Of a stretch of DNA of 64,000 nt, positions 33,618-43,030 are shown piece after piece (the stretch's first letter is position 1; each line of letters begins with the position of its first letter). The DNA is taken from the NCBI GenBank assembly GCA_913058265.1, contig CAJXPQ010000011.1:1-64000 (forward strand), in the 5' to 3' direction. This stretch comes from an uncultured Oligoflexia bacterium (GTDB taxonomy: Bacteria > Bdellovibrionota > Bacteriovoracia > Bacteriovoracales > Bacteriovoracaceae). The position numbers were made by a program, and so were the translations under genes. The notes below the pieces were generated by a model that saw nothing but the letters and a program-made list of their open reading frames with translations, did not search any database and was not told where the DNA came from.

Positions 33618-33743
33618 TTTTTCTCAATAAATCCTGGAATATTTAGTTAATAGCGACAGACTTTGAGAAAAAGTTGGTTTTTATATTGCTAACCTGAGAG
33701 CAATAATATAAATAGTATTGATTAAATGGAAAGATTGGCTCTG

Positions 33744-33818
<75 letters not shown>

Positions 33819-33847
33819 TTTTTTTTGAAAAATTTGTTTTAAAAATA

Positions 33848-33876
33848 TTGTCAGTGGGTATTCTATAAAGCATACT
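33848..33876 (+). promoter_or_regulatory. Possible internal promoter for tuf
   Basis: TTGTCA (5/6) and CATACT (4/6) are 17 bases apart, with the predicted start near 33883 and tuf beginning at 33946. It would allow EF-Tu expression independent of the upstream tRNAs. Confidence 0.4.
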
Positions 33877-33945
33877 CGGATGACAAAAATTGATAATTAA
33901 TAAATATAAACGCCTCGTTTTTGAAATTTTGTAAGGAGAAACATT

Positions 33946-35136
33946 ATGGCTAAGGAAAAATTTGACCGTTCAAAACCACATGTAAATATTGGTACAATTG
34001 GTCACGTAGATCACGGTAAAACAACATTAACAGCTGCAATATCTAAAACTCTTGCACTAGCTTCAGGAATGGACGTAAGAGCATTTGATGAAATAGATTC
34101 AGCTCCAGAAGAAAAAGCGAGAGGGATTACAATTAATACTTCTCACATTGAGTATGAAACAGCGACTAGACATTACGCACACGTTGATTGTCCGGGCCAT
34201 GCCGATTATGTAAAGAACATGATTACGGGTGCAGCTCAGATGGATGGTGCAATTCTTGTTTGTTCTGCAGCAGATGGTCCAATGCCTCAAACTAGAGAGC
34301 ATATCCTTCTTGCTAGACAAGTTGGTGTTCCAGCAATCGTTGTATTTTTAAATAAAGTAGACCAAGTAGATGATGAAGAGCTTCTTGAGCTAGTTGAAAT
34401 GGAAGTAAGAGAATTATTATCTTCTTATGACTTTCCTGGTGATGATATTCCTATTGTAGCTGGTTCAGCACTTGCTGTAATGGAAGATAAGAACCCTGAG
34501 ATTGGTACTGAAAAAGTTCTTGAGCTTATGGCCAAAGTAGATGAGTATATTCCAACTCCTAAGAGAGATGTTGAGAAAGATTTCTTGATGCCAGTTGAGG
34601 ATGTTTTCTCAATTTCTGGACGTGGAACTGTTGTTACAGGAAGAATCGAAAGAGGTGTAATTAACGTTAACGAAGAAATCGAAATTATTGGTATCAAAGA
34701 AGCATCAAAAACAATTGTTACTGGTGTTGAGATGTTCAGAAAACTTTTAGATAGAGGTGAAGCTGGAGATAACGTTGGTCTTCTTTTAAGAGGGATCAAA
34801 AGAGAAGAGATCGAAAGAGGTCAATGTTTAATTAAGCCAGGAACTGTTAAGCCACATCAGAAATTTAAGTGTGAAGTTTATATCCTAACTAAAGACGAAG
34901 GTGGAAGACATACTCCAATCTTTAAAGGTTATAGACCACAGTTTTACTTCAGAACTACAGACGTTACTGGTTCAATCACTTTAGGTGAAGGAACAGAAAT
35001 GATCATGCCTGGAGATAATACTTCATTCGCTGTTGAGTTAATTACTCCAATCGCAATGGAAAAAGGTCTTCGTTTTGCAATCCGTGAGGGTGGTAGAACA
35101 ATCGGTGCTGGAACAGTTGCTGATATTTTAGAGTAA
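33946..35136 (+). CDS. tuf: Elongation factor Tu
   Basis: EF-Tu delivers aminoacyl-tRNA to the ribosome. The 396-residue protein has G1 GHVDHGKT, the switch-I region [15 protein letters not shown]3 DCPGHADY, G4 NKVDQVDD and the G5 GSAL motif, with domains 2 and 3 complete to AGTVADILE. The ATG has an AAGGAG RBS. It follows four tRNA genes as in E. coli tufB. This is the only tuf in the window; the usual second position after fusA is empty. Confidence 0.99.
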   Translation: MAKEKFDRSKPHVNIGTIGHVDHGKTTLTAAISKTLALASGMDVRAFDEIDSAPEEKARGITINTSHIEYETATRHYAHVDCPGHADYVKNMITGAAQMDGAILVCSAADGPMPQTREHILLARQVGVPAIVVFLNKVDQVDDEELLELVEMEVRELLSSYDFPGDDIPIVAGSALAVMEDKNPEIGTEKVLELMAKVDEYIPTPKRDVEKDFLMPVEDVFSISGRGTVVTGRIERGVINVNEEIEIIGIKEASKTIVTGVEMFRKLLDRGEAGDNVGLLLRGIKREEIERGQCLIKPGTVKPHQKFKCEVYILTKDEGGRHTPIFKGYRPQFYFRTTDVTGSITLGEGTEMIMPGDNTSFAVELITPIAMEKGLRFAIREGGRTIGAGTVADILE

Positions 35137-35158
35137 ATAATTTGCTTAAGTAAATATG

Positions 35159-35187
35159 AGGACCGGTTTACGCCGGTCCTTTTTTTT
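35159..35187 (+). terminator. Intrinsic terminator after tuf
   Basis: AGGACCGG / CCGGTCCT forms an 8-bp GC-rich stem with a 6-base loop followed by eight T residues. It lies between tuf and tRNA-Trp, so the tRNA and secE either depend on partial read-through or have their own promoter. Confidence 0.88.
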
Positions 35188-35202
35188 GTAAAATCATTAA
35201 AT

Positions 35203-35278
35203 GGGTGTATAGCTCCAACGGTAGAGCGGCTGATTCCAAATCAGTAGGTTGGGGGTTCGAATCCCTCTGCACCCGCCA
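35203..35278 (+). tRNA. tRNA-Trp (anticodon CCA)
   Basis: 76 bases with acceptor stem GGGTGTA/TGCACCC, anticodon loop TTCCAAA (anticodon CCA), T-arm GTTCGAAT and encoded 3' CCA. A tRNA-Trp between tuf and secE is widespread in bacteria. The minus ORF 35168-35353 over it is spurious. Confidence 0.97.
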
Positions 35279-35449
35279 CTTAAGACAATTATTCTGCGAT
35301 TCATGCGACGCGTTAAAAATTATTCTCAAATTAAGAAAGAAAACACTATTCAAAAAGCGGTAAATTCCGTATAACTACTCTTTTTTGTAGACATTAGATG
35401 TTTATTTTCGCATATATGTTGGACTCTTATTTAAAAGGTGGATTTTTAT

Positions 35450-35836
35450 ATGTCTGTTACGACAAAAGATAGTGGTAAAAAGTGGATTCAAACGAGTGTC
35501 GCAGTAGCTAGTGGACTTGTTGTTTATGTTTTAATTAGCTTTTTCATGCAAATGGGAGAGTGGTTTGAATTAGAATCAAAAATTTCATCGTATGTGGCAA
35601 TAAGCCAAGTATTAGCAGTACTTTTGGGTGCGGGATTTTTTACATATTTAATGAAGAACAATATTACGAGAAGTTTTTTGGAAGAAGTATACCAAGAAGG
35701 CTCTAAGGTTATTTGGCCTGATAAAAATGAAACTGTAAAACACACTATCGGAATAATGATTGGTGTAACCATCGTCGGTATTTTGTTATCGGTTTTTGAT
35801 ATCACAGCAACTTGGTTATTAAGTCTTGTAAATTAA
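35450..35836 (+). CDS. secE: Preprotein translocase subunit SecE
   Basis: SecE clamps SecY in the translocon. From ATG 35450 the protein has 128 residues and three hydrophobic spans, like E. coli SecE. The conserved FLEEVYQEGSKVIWPDKNETVKHT amphipathic helix precedes the last span. ATG 35450 is preferred over the ORF-track GTG at 35438 because AAGGTGG lies 7-8 bases before it. Ten bases separate it from nusG. SecY is encoded far downstream in the window. Confidence 0.95.
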   Translation: MSVTTKDSGKKWIQTSVAVASGLVVYVLISFFMQMGEWFELESKISSYVAISQVLAVLLGAGFFTYLMKNNITRSFLEEVYQEGSKVIWPDKNETVKHTIGIMIGVTIVGILLSVFDITATWLLSLVN

Positions 35837-35845
35837 GGATGAATA

Positions 35846-36475
35846 ATGTCTGAAGAAGTAAAAAATGAAGAAGTAGTGGAAGCAGTATCTGATGAAACAG
35901 CAGAAGTTGTTGAAGAAGGTAATGGTCTTGCAAAAGGTGATACTCCAGATTTTAAATGGTTTGTTACTCATGTTTTAAGTGGCTATGAAGGACGAGTTCA
36001 AAAGACTTTAAAGCAAAATATTTTAAACCATGATTTAGTAGATTATTTCTCTGAGATTCTTGTTCCACAGGAAGACGTTACGGTATCAGTTAACGGTAAA
36101 AAGAGAAATATTAAGAAGAAATTTTTTCCAGGTTATATGCTTGTAAAAATGATCATGAATGATAAGACATGGCACCTTGTAAAGAACACAGATAAAATCA
36201 CAGGTTTTGTTGGTGGTACCACAGATAAGCCACAGCCAATTACAGATGAAGAGGCTGCCTATATGTTAGGTCAGGCTCTAGGTGGAGTTAAGAAAACTAG
36301 ATCAGCTAACTCTTTTTCTGAGGGTGATTCAGTTAAGGTTATTGAGGGTCCATTCGCATCATTCGTTGGAACTGTTGAAGCAGTAAATGCTAATGGTAAA
36401 TTAAAAGTTAATGTTTCAATATTTGGTCGTCCTACTCCAGTAGAGTTGGAAGATTCACAGGTTGAAAAAGCATAA
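35846..36475 (+). CDS. nusG: Transcription antitermination factor NusG
   Basis: NusG binds RNA polymerase and couples it to Rho or ribosomes. The NGN domain starts near residue 37 (FKWFVTHVLSGYEGRVQKTL), followed by FFPGYMLVKM and the KOW domain GDSVKVIEGPFASFVGTVEAVN. The first ~36 residues are an acidic Glu/Val-rich extension absent from E. coli NusG (181 residues); here the total is 209. It lies in the conserved secE-nusG-rplK order. Confidence 0.97.
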   Translation: MSEEVKNEEVVEAVSDETAEVVEEGNGLAKGDTPDFKWFVTHVLSGYEGRVQKTLKQNILNHDLVDYFSEILVPQEDVTVSVNGKKRNIKKKFFPGYMLVKMIMNDKTWHLVKNTDKITGFVGGTTDKPQPITDEEAAYMLGQALGGVKKTRSANSFSEGDSVKVIEGPFASFVGTVEAVNANGKLKVNVSIFGRPTPVELEDSQVEKA

Positions 36476-36492
36476 TAAATAAAGATTAAAGC

Positions 36493-36520
36493 TAACGGGA
36501 GACGAAAGTCGCTTGAACCG
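36493..36520 (+). repeat. Leader repeat, copy 1 (upstream of rplK)
   Basis: A 28-base element (core GGGAGACGAAAGTCGCTT) is identical to 36962-36989. Here CTAAC (36492-36496) can pair with GTTAG (36525-36529), and inner CGG with CCG, leaving the AGGAG Shine-Dalgarno of rplK inside or beside the helix. A short GAC-GAAA-GTC hairpin sits at the tip. This is a candidate r-protein (probably L1) operator. Confidence 0.75.
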
Positions 36521-36531
36521 AGGAGTTAGAA

Positions 36532-36960
36532 ATGGCAAAAAAAATTACAGGTTTTATTAAACTACAAATTGAAGCTGGAAAAGCAAACCCAGCTCCACCA
36601 ATTGGACCAGCACTAGGTCAAAAAGGTGTAAACATCATGGAGTTCTGTAAAGCATTCAATGCAAGAACTCAAAAAGAAGCGGGAACAATCTTCCCAACTA
36701 TTATCACTGTTTATTCTGATAGGTCTTTTTCGTTTATTACGAAAACACCTCCAGCAACTTACCTTCTTAAAAAAGACCTTAAGATGAAGAGTTTTGCTAA
36801 TAAGCCAGGTCATGAAGTGGCAGGTGTTGTCTCTGAGAAGATCGTTGAAGCAGTTGCGACTGTTAAGATGCCAGATCTTACAGCAGCAGATATGGATGCA
36901 GCTAAGAAGACAATCGAAGGTTCTGTTAGATCTGCTGGTTTAAAATTGGATTATAAATAA
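36532..36960 (+). CDS. rplK: 50S ribosomal protein L11
   Basis: L11 forms the GTPase-associated stalk base with 23S rRNA. The 142-residue protein has the standard form: [37 protein letters not shown] at the N-terminus (the Pro-rich turn that binds thiopeptide antibiotics) and the RNA-binding C-terminal domain with [13 protein letters not shown]. It is preceded by the first copy of the 28-base leader repeat. Confidence 0.99.
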   Translation: MAKKITGFIKLQIEAGKANPAPPIGPALGQKGVNIMEFCKAFNARTQKEAGTIFPTIITVYSDRSFSFITKTPPATYLLKKDLKMKSFANKPGHEVAGVVSEKIVEAVATVKMPDLTAADMDAAKKTIEGSVRSAGLKLDYK

Positions 36961-36961
36961 T

Positions 36962-36989
36962 TAACGGGAGACGAAAGTCGCTTGAACCG
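36962..36989 (+). repeat. Leader repeat, copy 2 (upstream of rplA)
   Basis: Identical over 28 bases to the element before rplK. It lies wholly in the gap between rplK and rplA. ACGG and CCGT close the element, and the rplA SD (AAGGG) follows at once. Exact conservation in a non-coding gap argues for a functional RNA element. Confidence 0.75.
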
Positions 36990-37001
36990 TAAGGGTAAGA
37001 A

Positions 37002-37703
37002 ATGAAAACACAAAATACAAAAAGAAAAGAGGCTTGGGCCAAAATAGATTCAAATAAGTCATACACAATTGCTGAAGGTATTTCTCTTACGAAAGAAGTA
37101 GCTTTTGCAAAATTTGATGAAACTGTAGATGTAGCTTTTAGACTTGGTGTAGACCCAAGACATGCTGATCAGATGATTAGAGGCGCTATTGTTATGCCGG
37201 CCGGTACAGGTAAAAAAGTAAATGTAGTAGTAATTACTTCAGGTGAAAACATCGCAAAAGCTGAAGCAGCTGGGGCTGACTTAGTTGGTGGTGATGACAT
37301 TATTCAAAAAATCCAGGGTGGTTGGATGGAGTTCGACAGAGTTATCGCTACGCCAGACATGATGGGTAAGATTGGTAGAGTTGCAAGGATCTTAGGACCT
37401 CGTGGACTTATGCCTAACCCAAAGCTAGGAACAGTTACAACTGACGTTGACAAAGCTGTTAAAGAGCAAAAAGCAGGTAAAGTTGAATATAGAACAGACA
37501 AGACTGGTATTATTCACGTTCCTGTTGGAAAGAAGTCATTTGAAGACTCAGCATTAACTGAAAACTTTACAGCTATTGCTATGGCAATCGTTAGAGCGAA
37601 ACCAGCAAGTGCTAAAGGTAACTTCATTAAGTCAGTAACAGTTAGTACTTCAATGGGTCCCGGGATCAAGATTGATGTAAGTGATGTTGCAGGATTAGTA
37701 TAA
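37002..37703 (+). CDS. rplA: 50S ribosomal protein L1
   Basis: L1 sits on the mobile stalk near the E site and in many bacteria represses its own operon through a binding site in the rplK leader. The 233-residue protein matches the family: [24 protein letters not shown], the [16 protein letters not shown] signature, and [19 protein letters not shown]. It is complete. Confidence 0.99.
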   Translation: MKTQNTKRKEAWAKIDSNKSYTIAEGISLTKEVAFAKFDETVDVAFRLGVDPRHADQMIRGAIVMPAGTGKKVNVVVITSGENIAKAEAAGADLVGGDDIIQKIQGGWMEFDRVIATPDMMGKIGRVARILGPRGLMPNPKLGTVTTDVDKAVKEQKAGKVEYRTDKTGIIHVPVGKKSFEDSALTENFTAIAMAIVRAKPASAKGNFIKSVTVSTSMGPGIKIDVSDVAGLV

Positions 37704-37716
37704 TATAAAATAGTTA

Positions 37717-37774
37717 GGGGTTGATGAAAGCCGGTTCACTTGGATGTGTGTAATTCCTGCCCAAATTCCCCTCC
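37717..37774 (+). promoter_or_regulatory. Candidate L10-type leader before rplJ
   Basis: The 93-base gap between rplA and rplJ contains AGGGG (37716-37720) able to pair with CCCCT (37768-37772). The same CCCCTCC block could instead pair with the rplJ Shine-Dalgarno (AGGAGG at 37787-37792). Two exclusive pairings before rplJ fit the known autoregulation of rplJL by the L10-L12 complex. The exact fold is inference. Confidence 0.5.
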
Positions 37775-37796
37775 ATATAAACAATTAGGAGGACTT

Positions 37797-38342
37797 ATGA
37801 TTACAAGAGCACAAAAAGACGCTGTAATCGCTGACCTGAGAGACAAAATTGAAAACTCACAAGCCCTTTTCTTAACGAATGTTATTGGTATCGAAGCTAA
37901 TCAAGCTGTAGAACTAAGAAAGACGATAAGAGAAGCTAAAGGCGGACTGATAGTTACAAGAAACTCTCTATTCGGCAAAGCAGCTGAAGGTACGTATGCA
38001 GAGGAACTGCTTACAGGCCTTAAGGGTACAAATGCAGTAGCATTTGCATTCGAAGATGCTCCAGGTGTTGCGAAAGCAATTTATGAATCAAGTAAAGCAC
38101 TTGAGGCAATTACACTTGGAAAAGGATTTTTAAACCAAGAATTACTTGATGAAGGAAGAGTTTCAGCTTTAGCGCAACTTCCATCTAGAGATGAAATGCT
38201 TGGAACATTACTTGCGACTTTCCAGGCGCCAGTTTCTTCACTTGCTAGATTAGTTAACGCTATCAAAGATGAGTGTGAGACACAGGGTGTTGATAAAGCA
38301 GCAGATTTAAAAGTAGAAGCTAAAGTTGAAGCTGAAGCTTAA
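37797..38342 (+). CDS. rplJ: 50S ribosomal protein L10
   Basis: L10 anchors L12 dimers to the ribosome. Translation starts at ATG 37797 (MITRAQKDAVIADL), with AGGAGG 5 bases before it; the ORF-track start at 37740 reads through the leader. The 181-residue protein has the SQALFLTNVIGIEANQAVELRKTIREA core and the C-terminal helix that binds L12. Confidence 0.98.
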   Translation: MITRAQKDAVIADLRDKIENSQALFLTNVIGIEANQAVELRKTIREAKGGLIVTRNSLFGKAAEGTYAEELLTGLKGTNAVAFAFEDAPGVAKAIYESSKALEAITLGKGFLNQELLDEGRVSALAQLPSRDEMLGTLLATFQAPVSSLARLVNAIKDECETQGVDKAADLKVEAKVEAEA

Positions 38343-38375
38343 CTAAACAAATTAATTAAATTTAAGGAGAATATT

Positions 38376-38744
38376 ATGTCATTAACAAAAGAACAAATAA
38401 TTGAAGCAATCGGTAATATGTCAGTTCTAGACTGTGCAGAACTAGTAAAAGAAATGGAAGACAAGTTTGGTGTATCAGCTGCTCCTGTCGCTGTTGCTGG
38501 TGCTGCTGGTGGTGGAGCTGCCGCTGAAGAGAAAACTGAATTTGACGTAGTTCTAGCTGAATGTGGAGCTAAGAAAATCAACGTAATTAAAGAAGTTAGA
38601 GCAATTACTGGTCTAGGTCTTAAAGAAGCAAAAGAAATCGTAGAAAGTGCTCCTAAGACAATCAAAGAAGCAGCTACTAAAGACGAAGCAGAAGAAATCA
38701 AGAAAAAACTTGAAGCTGCTGGAGCAAAAGTAGAGCTTAAGTAA
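38376..38744 (+). CDS. rplL: 50S ribosomal protein L7/L12
   Basis: The 122-residue protein has the N-terminal dimerisation helix, an Ala/Gly-rich hinge (around residues 37-52) and the C-terminal factor-binding domain [47 protein letters not shown] precedes it. The long minus-strand ORF across it is a shadow of the low-complexity hinge. Confidence 0.99.
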   Translation: MSLTKEQIIEAIGNMSVLDCAELVKEMEDKFGVSAAPVAVAGAAGGGAAAEEKTEFDVVLAECGAKKINVIKEVRAITGLGLKEAKEIVESAPKTIKEAATKDEAEEIKKKLEAAGAKVELK

Positions 38745-38780
38745 TTTTGCAGTGCTTAAAATAAGTAATTAAATAATCAT

Positions 38781-38810
38781 GGAAGTACACCAATGTGTAC
38801 TTCCATTTTT
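38781..38810 (+). terminator. Attenuator-type terminator between rplL and rpoB
   Basis: GGAAGTACAC / GTGTACTTCC is a perfect 10-bp stem with a CAAT loop, followed by AT and five T residues. It lies between rplL and rpoB, the same place as the E. coli partial attenuator that lowers rpoBC expression relative to ribosomal proteins. Confidence 0.8.
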
Positions 38811-38877
38811 GTGTATGTAGTTGTACAAGAGCAGATAAAAAAATTTAAAGAAATATAATTTCTCAGGAGTCAGTGAA

Positions 38878-41800
38878 ATGACAAAAGTTTTTAGCCCAAA
38901 TGAGTGGTACCGTTGTAGCTTTGGCAGGAGTGAGAATATAATCGAGCCGCCTTCACTAATGAGGTTGCAGATTAAGTCTTACGAGGATTTTCTTCAAAGA
39001 GATATCCCGCCAGCACGTAGAGAAGAAATGGGTCTTCAATCAGTTTTTAAATCTGTTTTCCCTATCTACGATTTTAATAAAACAGTTTCTTTAGAATTCG
39101 TAAGCTATTCTTTAGAGCAACCAAAATACTCAGTTCAAGAGTGTAAGGCCCGTGGTTTATCTTACGAGTCTCCGCTTAAGGTTACTGTTAGATTAGTATT
39201 TTATGACATTGATGAAGAAAATGAAGAGAACAGAACAATTTCATCCATTAAAGAGCAAGAAGTATACTTAGGGAATATTCCTTTGATGACTGCTACTGGT
39301 TCATTTGTTTATAATGGAACGGAAAGAGTTATTGTTTCCCAGTTACATAGATCACCAGGGATTATCTTTGAACACGATAGTGGTAAGAAGCATTCATCTG
39401 GTAAACTATTATATTCTGCAAGAATTATCCCTCATAGAGGATCTTGGTTAGACTTTGAATTTGATCACAAAAATGTTCTTTATGCTAGAATTGATAGAAA
39501 ACGTAAAATTCACGCAACAGTTGTTTTAAAGGCACTTGGATACTCAGTATCTGAACTATTGGCTTTATTCTACGAAAAAGAAACAATTCATTTAAACGAA
39601 AAAAAATATGAAAGAGAATTAGACTTAAGCTTACTTGAAGGCTCTAGAGCAGACGAGGATGTATTAGATCCAAAGTCTGGTAAAGCCCTTGTTAAAAAAG
39701 GTAAGAAAATAACGAAGGTCTCTATTAAAAAGATGAAAGAGGCTGGAATTCAGAAGCTACCTCTAAATCTAGAGCAAGTTGTTGGAAAAGTTTTATTTGA
39801 AGATATCTATGATGAAGAGACTGGTGAAGTAATTGCTTCTGCAAACGAAGCTTTATCTGAAGACAAGATCTTTGACCTCATAAAAATTGGATATAAGTCA
39901 GTAGATGTTCTTTATATTGACGGAGTAAACTTCTCTGATCAAATGAGAAATACTTTATTGCTAGATAAGACTAATTCATCTGATGATGCTCTTATTAAGA
40001 TATTTGAAAGACTAAGACCTGGTGAGCCACCAACAGTAGAAGCTTCTCAAACACTATTTGATTCATTGTTTTTCAACGACATTAGATATGACCTATCTAA
40101 AGTTGGTAGAATGAAAATCAACTATAAGTTTGGTTTAGATATCCCTGTTGAAAACACAACATTAACTAAAGACGATATCATTAGAACTGTTAGGTACCTA
40201 GTAGATCTAAATAATGGTAAAGGTCAGGTTGATGATATTGACCATCTAGGTAACAGAAGAGTAAGAGCCGTTGGTGAATTACTTGAAAATCAATTTAGAG
40301 TTGGTTTAGTTAGAATGGAAAGAGCAATCAAAGAAAGAATGATTGCTATTGAACTTGATACAATGATGCCACACGATCTTGTAAACCAAAAACCAGTTGC
40401 AGCAGCAGTTAAGGAATTTTTTGGTTCTTCACAACTTTCACAGTTTATGGATCAAACAAACCCACTTTCAGAAGTTACTCATAAAAGAAGACTATCTGCT
40501 CTTGGGCCAGGTGGTTTAACAAGAGAAAGAGCTGGATTCGAGGTTCGAGATGTTCACCCTACTCACTATGGTAGAATGTGTCCGGTTGAGACTCCAGAGG
40601 GACCAAATATTGGTCTAATTACTTCACTCGCGACTTATGCAAAAGTTTCTGAATATGGATTTATTGAAACTCCATATAGAGAAGTGTCAGAAGACGGTAA
40701 GGTTGCTGATAAAGTAAGATATTTCTCTTCATTTGAAGAAGAGGGAAAAATTATTGCACAAGCAAATGATGAAGTTATAAATAAAGAAGGGAAGCTTGAA
40801 GGTAACCTGATTGCAGCACGTAGAAAAGGTGAACTTGCAAGACTTGAAGCCGCAGAAATAGAGCTAATGGATGTTGCTCCTTCGCAAATGATCTCGATAG
40901 CGACATCATTAATTCCATTCCTTGAGCATGATGATGCCAACAGGGCCTTAATGGGATCGAACATGATGAGACAGGCAGTGCCTGTTGTTAAAACTGATGC
41001 TCCGATCGTAGGTACAGGAATTGAAGGTATTGTTGCTAGAGATTCAGGTGCAATTTTATTTGCTAAGAACGCTGGTAAAGTTATTTTTGTTGATTCAAAT
41101 AGAATTGTTATTCAAAGAGATCAAGCAAAAGAAACAGAATCTGCAGTTGATGTTTATAAACTTGTTAAATACCAAAGAACAAACCAAAACACATGTAATA
41201 ACCAAAAAGCACTCGTTACTGAAGGTGACATCGTTAAAAACGGAGACGTTATAGCAGATGGTCCAGGTACGCAGTATGGAGATTTAGCTCTTGGTCAAAA
41301 CGTTCTTGTAGCGTTCATGCCTTGGGGTGGTTATAACTACGAGGATTCAATCCTTATTTCTGAAGACTTATTAGCTCAGGATGTATTTACATCAGTTCAT
41401 ATTGAATCTTTTGAAGTTGAATCTCGTGATACTAAACTTGGTAAAGAAGAGATTACTAGAGATATTCCAAACGTAAGTGAAGAAGCTCTTAAAGATCTTG
41501 ATGAGGCCGGTATCATTAGAGTTGGTGCAGTAATTAAGCCAGGCGATATTCTTGTCGGAAAAATTACTCCAAAAGGTGAAACACAATTATCTCCAGAGGA
41601 AAAGCTTCTTAAAGCAATCTTTGGTGATAAAGCTGGAGATGTAAAAGATACTTCTCTTAGAGTTTCTTCTCATGTTTACGGGACGGTAATTAACGCCCAT
41701 GTATTTACAAGAGAAGGTGTTGAACTTGATTCAAGATCAAAGTCAATAATTGAGAAAGAAACAGAGCTAATTAGAAGAGACGAAGCAATTGAAATTAAAG

Positions 41801-42996
41801 CAATTCAAAGATCTTCTCTTAAGTCTATTTCTACAATGCTTAAAGGTGCCAAAACTATTGATACATTAGTATCAGAAGATGGTTCAACTGAACTACTTGC
41901 TAAGGGATCAGAAATAACAGTTGATGCTCTTACAAATGTTCCTTTTGAACTAATTGGTTACCTACCACTAGAAGCTGACCTTGAAGATAAACTTACTGAA
42001 TATTTTGCAGACGTAAGAAATAAGATCAACCTAGTTAGACAACGTGCAAACGATGAAATTGCTAAACTACATAAAGGTGATGAACTTCTTCCTGGTGTTA
42101 TTAAGAAAGTAATTGTTTACGTAGCTATTAAGAGAAAACTTCAAGCTGGTGATAAAATGGCCGGTCGTCACGGAAACAAAGGGGTTATCTCTAGAGTTCT
42201 TCCGAAAGAAGACATGCCTTATCTTGCCGATGGTACTCCAGTTGAAATCGTACTTAACCCACTAGGGGTTCCGTCACGTATGAACGTTGGGCAACTACTT
42301 GAGCTACATCTTGGTTGGGCCGGGCGTGGTCTTGGTGACAAGATAAACACGATGCTTGAAGAAAGATATGAGGCAGATAAACTAAGAGATCTTATATCTA
42401 AAATTTACAAGAAAGAAGGCGTTGATAAGTGGCTTAAAAAAGCATCTGACAAGCAAGTCAGAGAGCTATGTGAGCAACTTAAGACTGGTATTAGATTCTC
42501 AACTCCAGCATTTGATGGAGCGACAGAGTTAGACATTGAATCAATGTTAGAATTAGCTGACTTTGATAAGTCAGGTAAGACAACTCTATTTAATGGTATC
42601 AGTGGTGAAGCTTTCGCAGAGGAAGTAACAGTAGGTGCAATGTATATGCTTAAATTACATCACCTTGTTGATGAAAAAATTCATGCAAGATCGACAGGTC
42701 CTTATTCACTTGTAACTCAGCAACCACTAGGTGGTAAGGCTCAGTTTGGTGGACAGAGACTTGGAGAGATGGAAGTTTGGGCACTTGAGGCATATGGAGC
42801 CGCTTATACACTTCAAGAATTCTTAACAGTAAAATCAGATGATGTTGTTGGTAGAACAAGAATGTATGAATCGATTGTTAAGGGTGAAAAAGTTTTAGAG
42901 CCAGGGTTACCAGAATCTTTTAACGTATTAGTTAAAGAGCTTCAGGCACTTGCTTTAGACATGAAGTTGGAAGAACCAACTCCAGACACTTTATAG
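38878..42996 (+). CDS. rpoB: DNA-directed RNA polymerase subunit beta
   Basis: The 1372-residue protein is full length. The rifampicin-binding cluster ([22 protein letters not shown], about residues 517-538) has wild-type residues at the usual resistance positions. Other signatures include [17 protein letters not shown], the [14 protein letters not shown] active-site region, [12 protein letters not shown] and the C-terminal [18 protein letters not shown]. An ATGAAATG-type RBS region (CAGGAG) precedes the ATG. It is 34 bases from rpoC. Confidence 0.99.
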   Translation: MTKVFSPNEWYRCSFGRSENIIEPPSLMRLQIKSYEDFLQRDIPPARREEMGLQSVFKSVFPIYDFNKTVSLEFVSYSLEQPKYSVQECKARGLSYESPLKVTVRLVFYDIDEENEENRTISSIKEQEVYLGNIPLMTATGSFVYNGTERVIVSQLHRSPGIIFEHDSGKKHSSGKLLYSARIIPHRGSWLDFEFDHKNVLYARIDRKRKIHATVVLKALGYSVSELLALFYEKETIHLNEKKYERELDLSLLEGSRADEDVLDPKSGKALVKKGKKITKVSIKKMKEAGIQKLPLNLEQVVGKVLFEDIYDEETGEVIASANEALSEDKIFDLIKIGYKSVDVLYIDGVNFSDQMRNTLLLDKTNSSDDALIKIFERLRPGEPPTVEASQTLFDSLFFNDIRYDLSKVGRMKINYKFGLDIPVENTTLTKDDIIRTVRYLVDLNNGKGQVDDIDHLGNRRVRAVGELLENQFRVGLVRMERAIKERMIAIELDTMMPHDLVNQKPVAAAVKEFFGSSQLSQFMDQTNPLSEVTHKRRLSALGPGGLTRERAGFEVRDVHPTHYGRMCPVETPEGPNIGLITSLATYAKVSEYGFIETPYREVSEDGKVADKVRYFSSFEEEGKIIAQANDEVINKEGKLEGNLIAARRKGELARLEAAEIELMDVAPSQMISIATSLIPFLEHDDANRALMGSNMMRQAVPVVKTDAPIVGTGIEGIVARDSGAILFAKNAGKVIFVDSNRIVIQRDQAKETESAVDVYKLVKYQRTNQNTCNNQKALVTEGDIVKNGDVIADGPGTQYGDLALGQNVLVAFMPWGGYNYEDSILISEDLLAQDVFTSVHIESFEVESRDTKLGKEEITRDIPNVSEEALKDLDEAGIIRVGAVIKPGDILVGKITPKGETQLSPEEKLLKAIFGDKAGDVKDTSLRVSSHVYGTVINAHVFTREGVELDSRSKSIIEKETELIRRDEAIEIKAIQRSSLKSISTMLKGAKTIDTLVSEDGSTELLAKGSEITVDALTNVPFELIGYLPLEADLEDKLTEYFADVRNKINLVRQRANDEIAKLHKGDELLPGVIKKVIVYVAIKRKLQAGDKMAGRHGNKGVISRVLPKEDMPYLADGTPVEIVLNPLGVPSRMNVGQLLELHLGWAGRGLGDKINTMLEERYEADKLRDLISKIYKKEGVDKWLKKASDKQVRELCEQLKTGIRFSTPAFDGATELDIESMLELADFDKSGKTTLFNGISGEAFAEEVTVGAMYMLKLHHLVDEKIHARSTGPYSLVTQQPLGGKAQFGGQRLGEMEVWALEAYGAAYTLQEFLTVKSDDVVGRTRMYESIVKGEKVLEPGLPESFNVLVKELQALALDMKLEEPTPDTL

Positions 42997-43030
42997 ATTT
43001 TAAAATAATTAATTTGAGAGGCAATACTCC

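Noticed and set aside
33448-33630. 60-aa ORF across tRNA-Tyr and tRNA-Gly
   Set aside because: It is the known artefact of translating tRNA genes (the GCSSVGRA...FQAWGREFES pattern); the bases are explained by two tRNAs.
35168-35353. 61-aa minus-strand ORF over tRNA-Trp
   Set aside because: RDSNPQPTDLESAALPLELY is antisense tRNA, not a protein.
35279-35449. Promoter before secE
   Set aside because: TATAAC and TATATG hexamers exist but no -35 stands at 16-18 bases; left uncalled.
38339-38701. 120-aa minus-strand ORF opposite rplL
   Set aside because: Shadow of the Ala/Gly-rich hinge and the codon bias of L7/L12.
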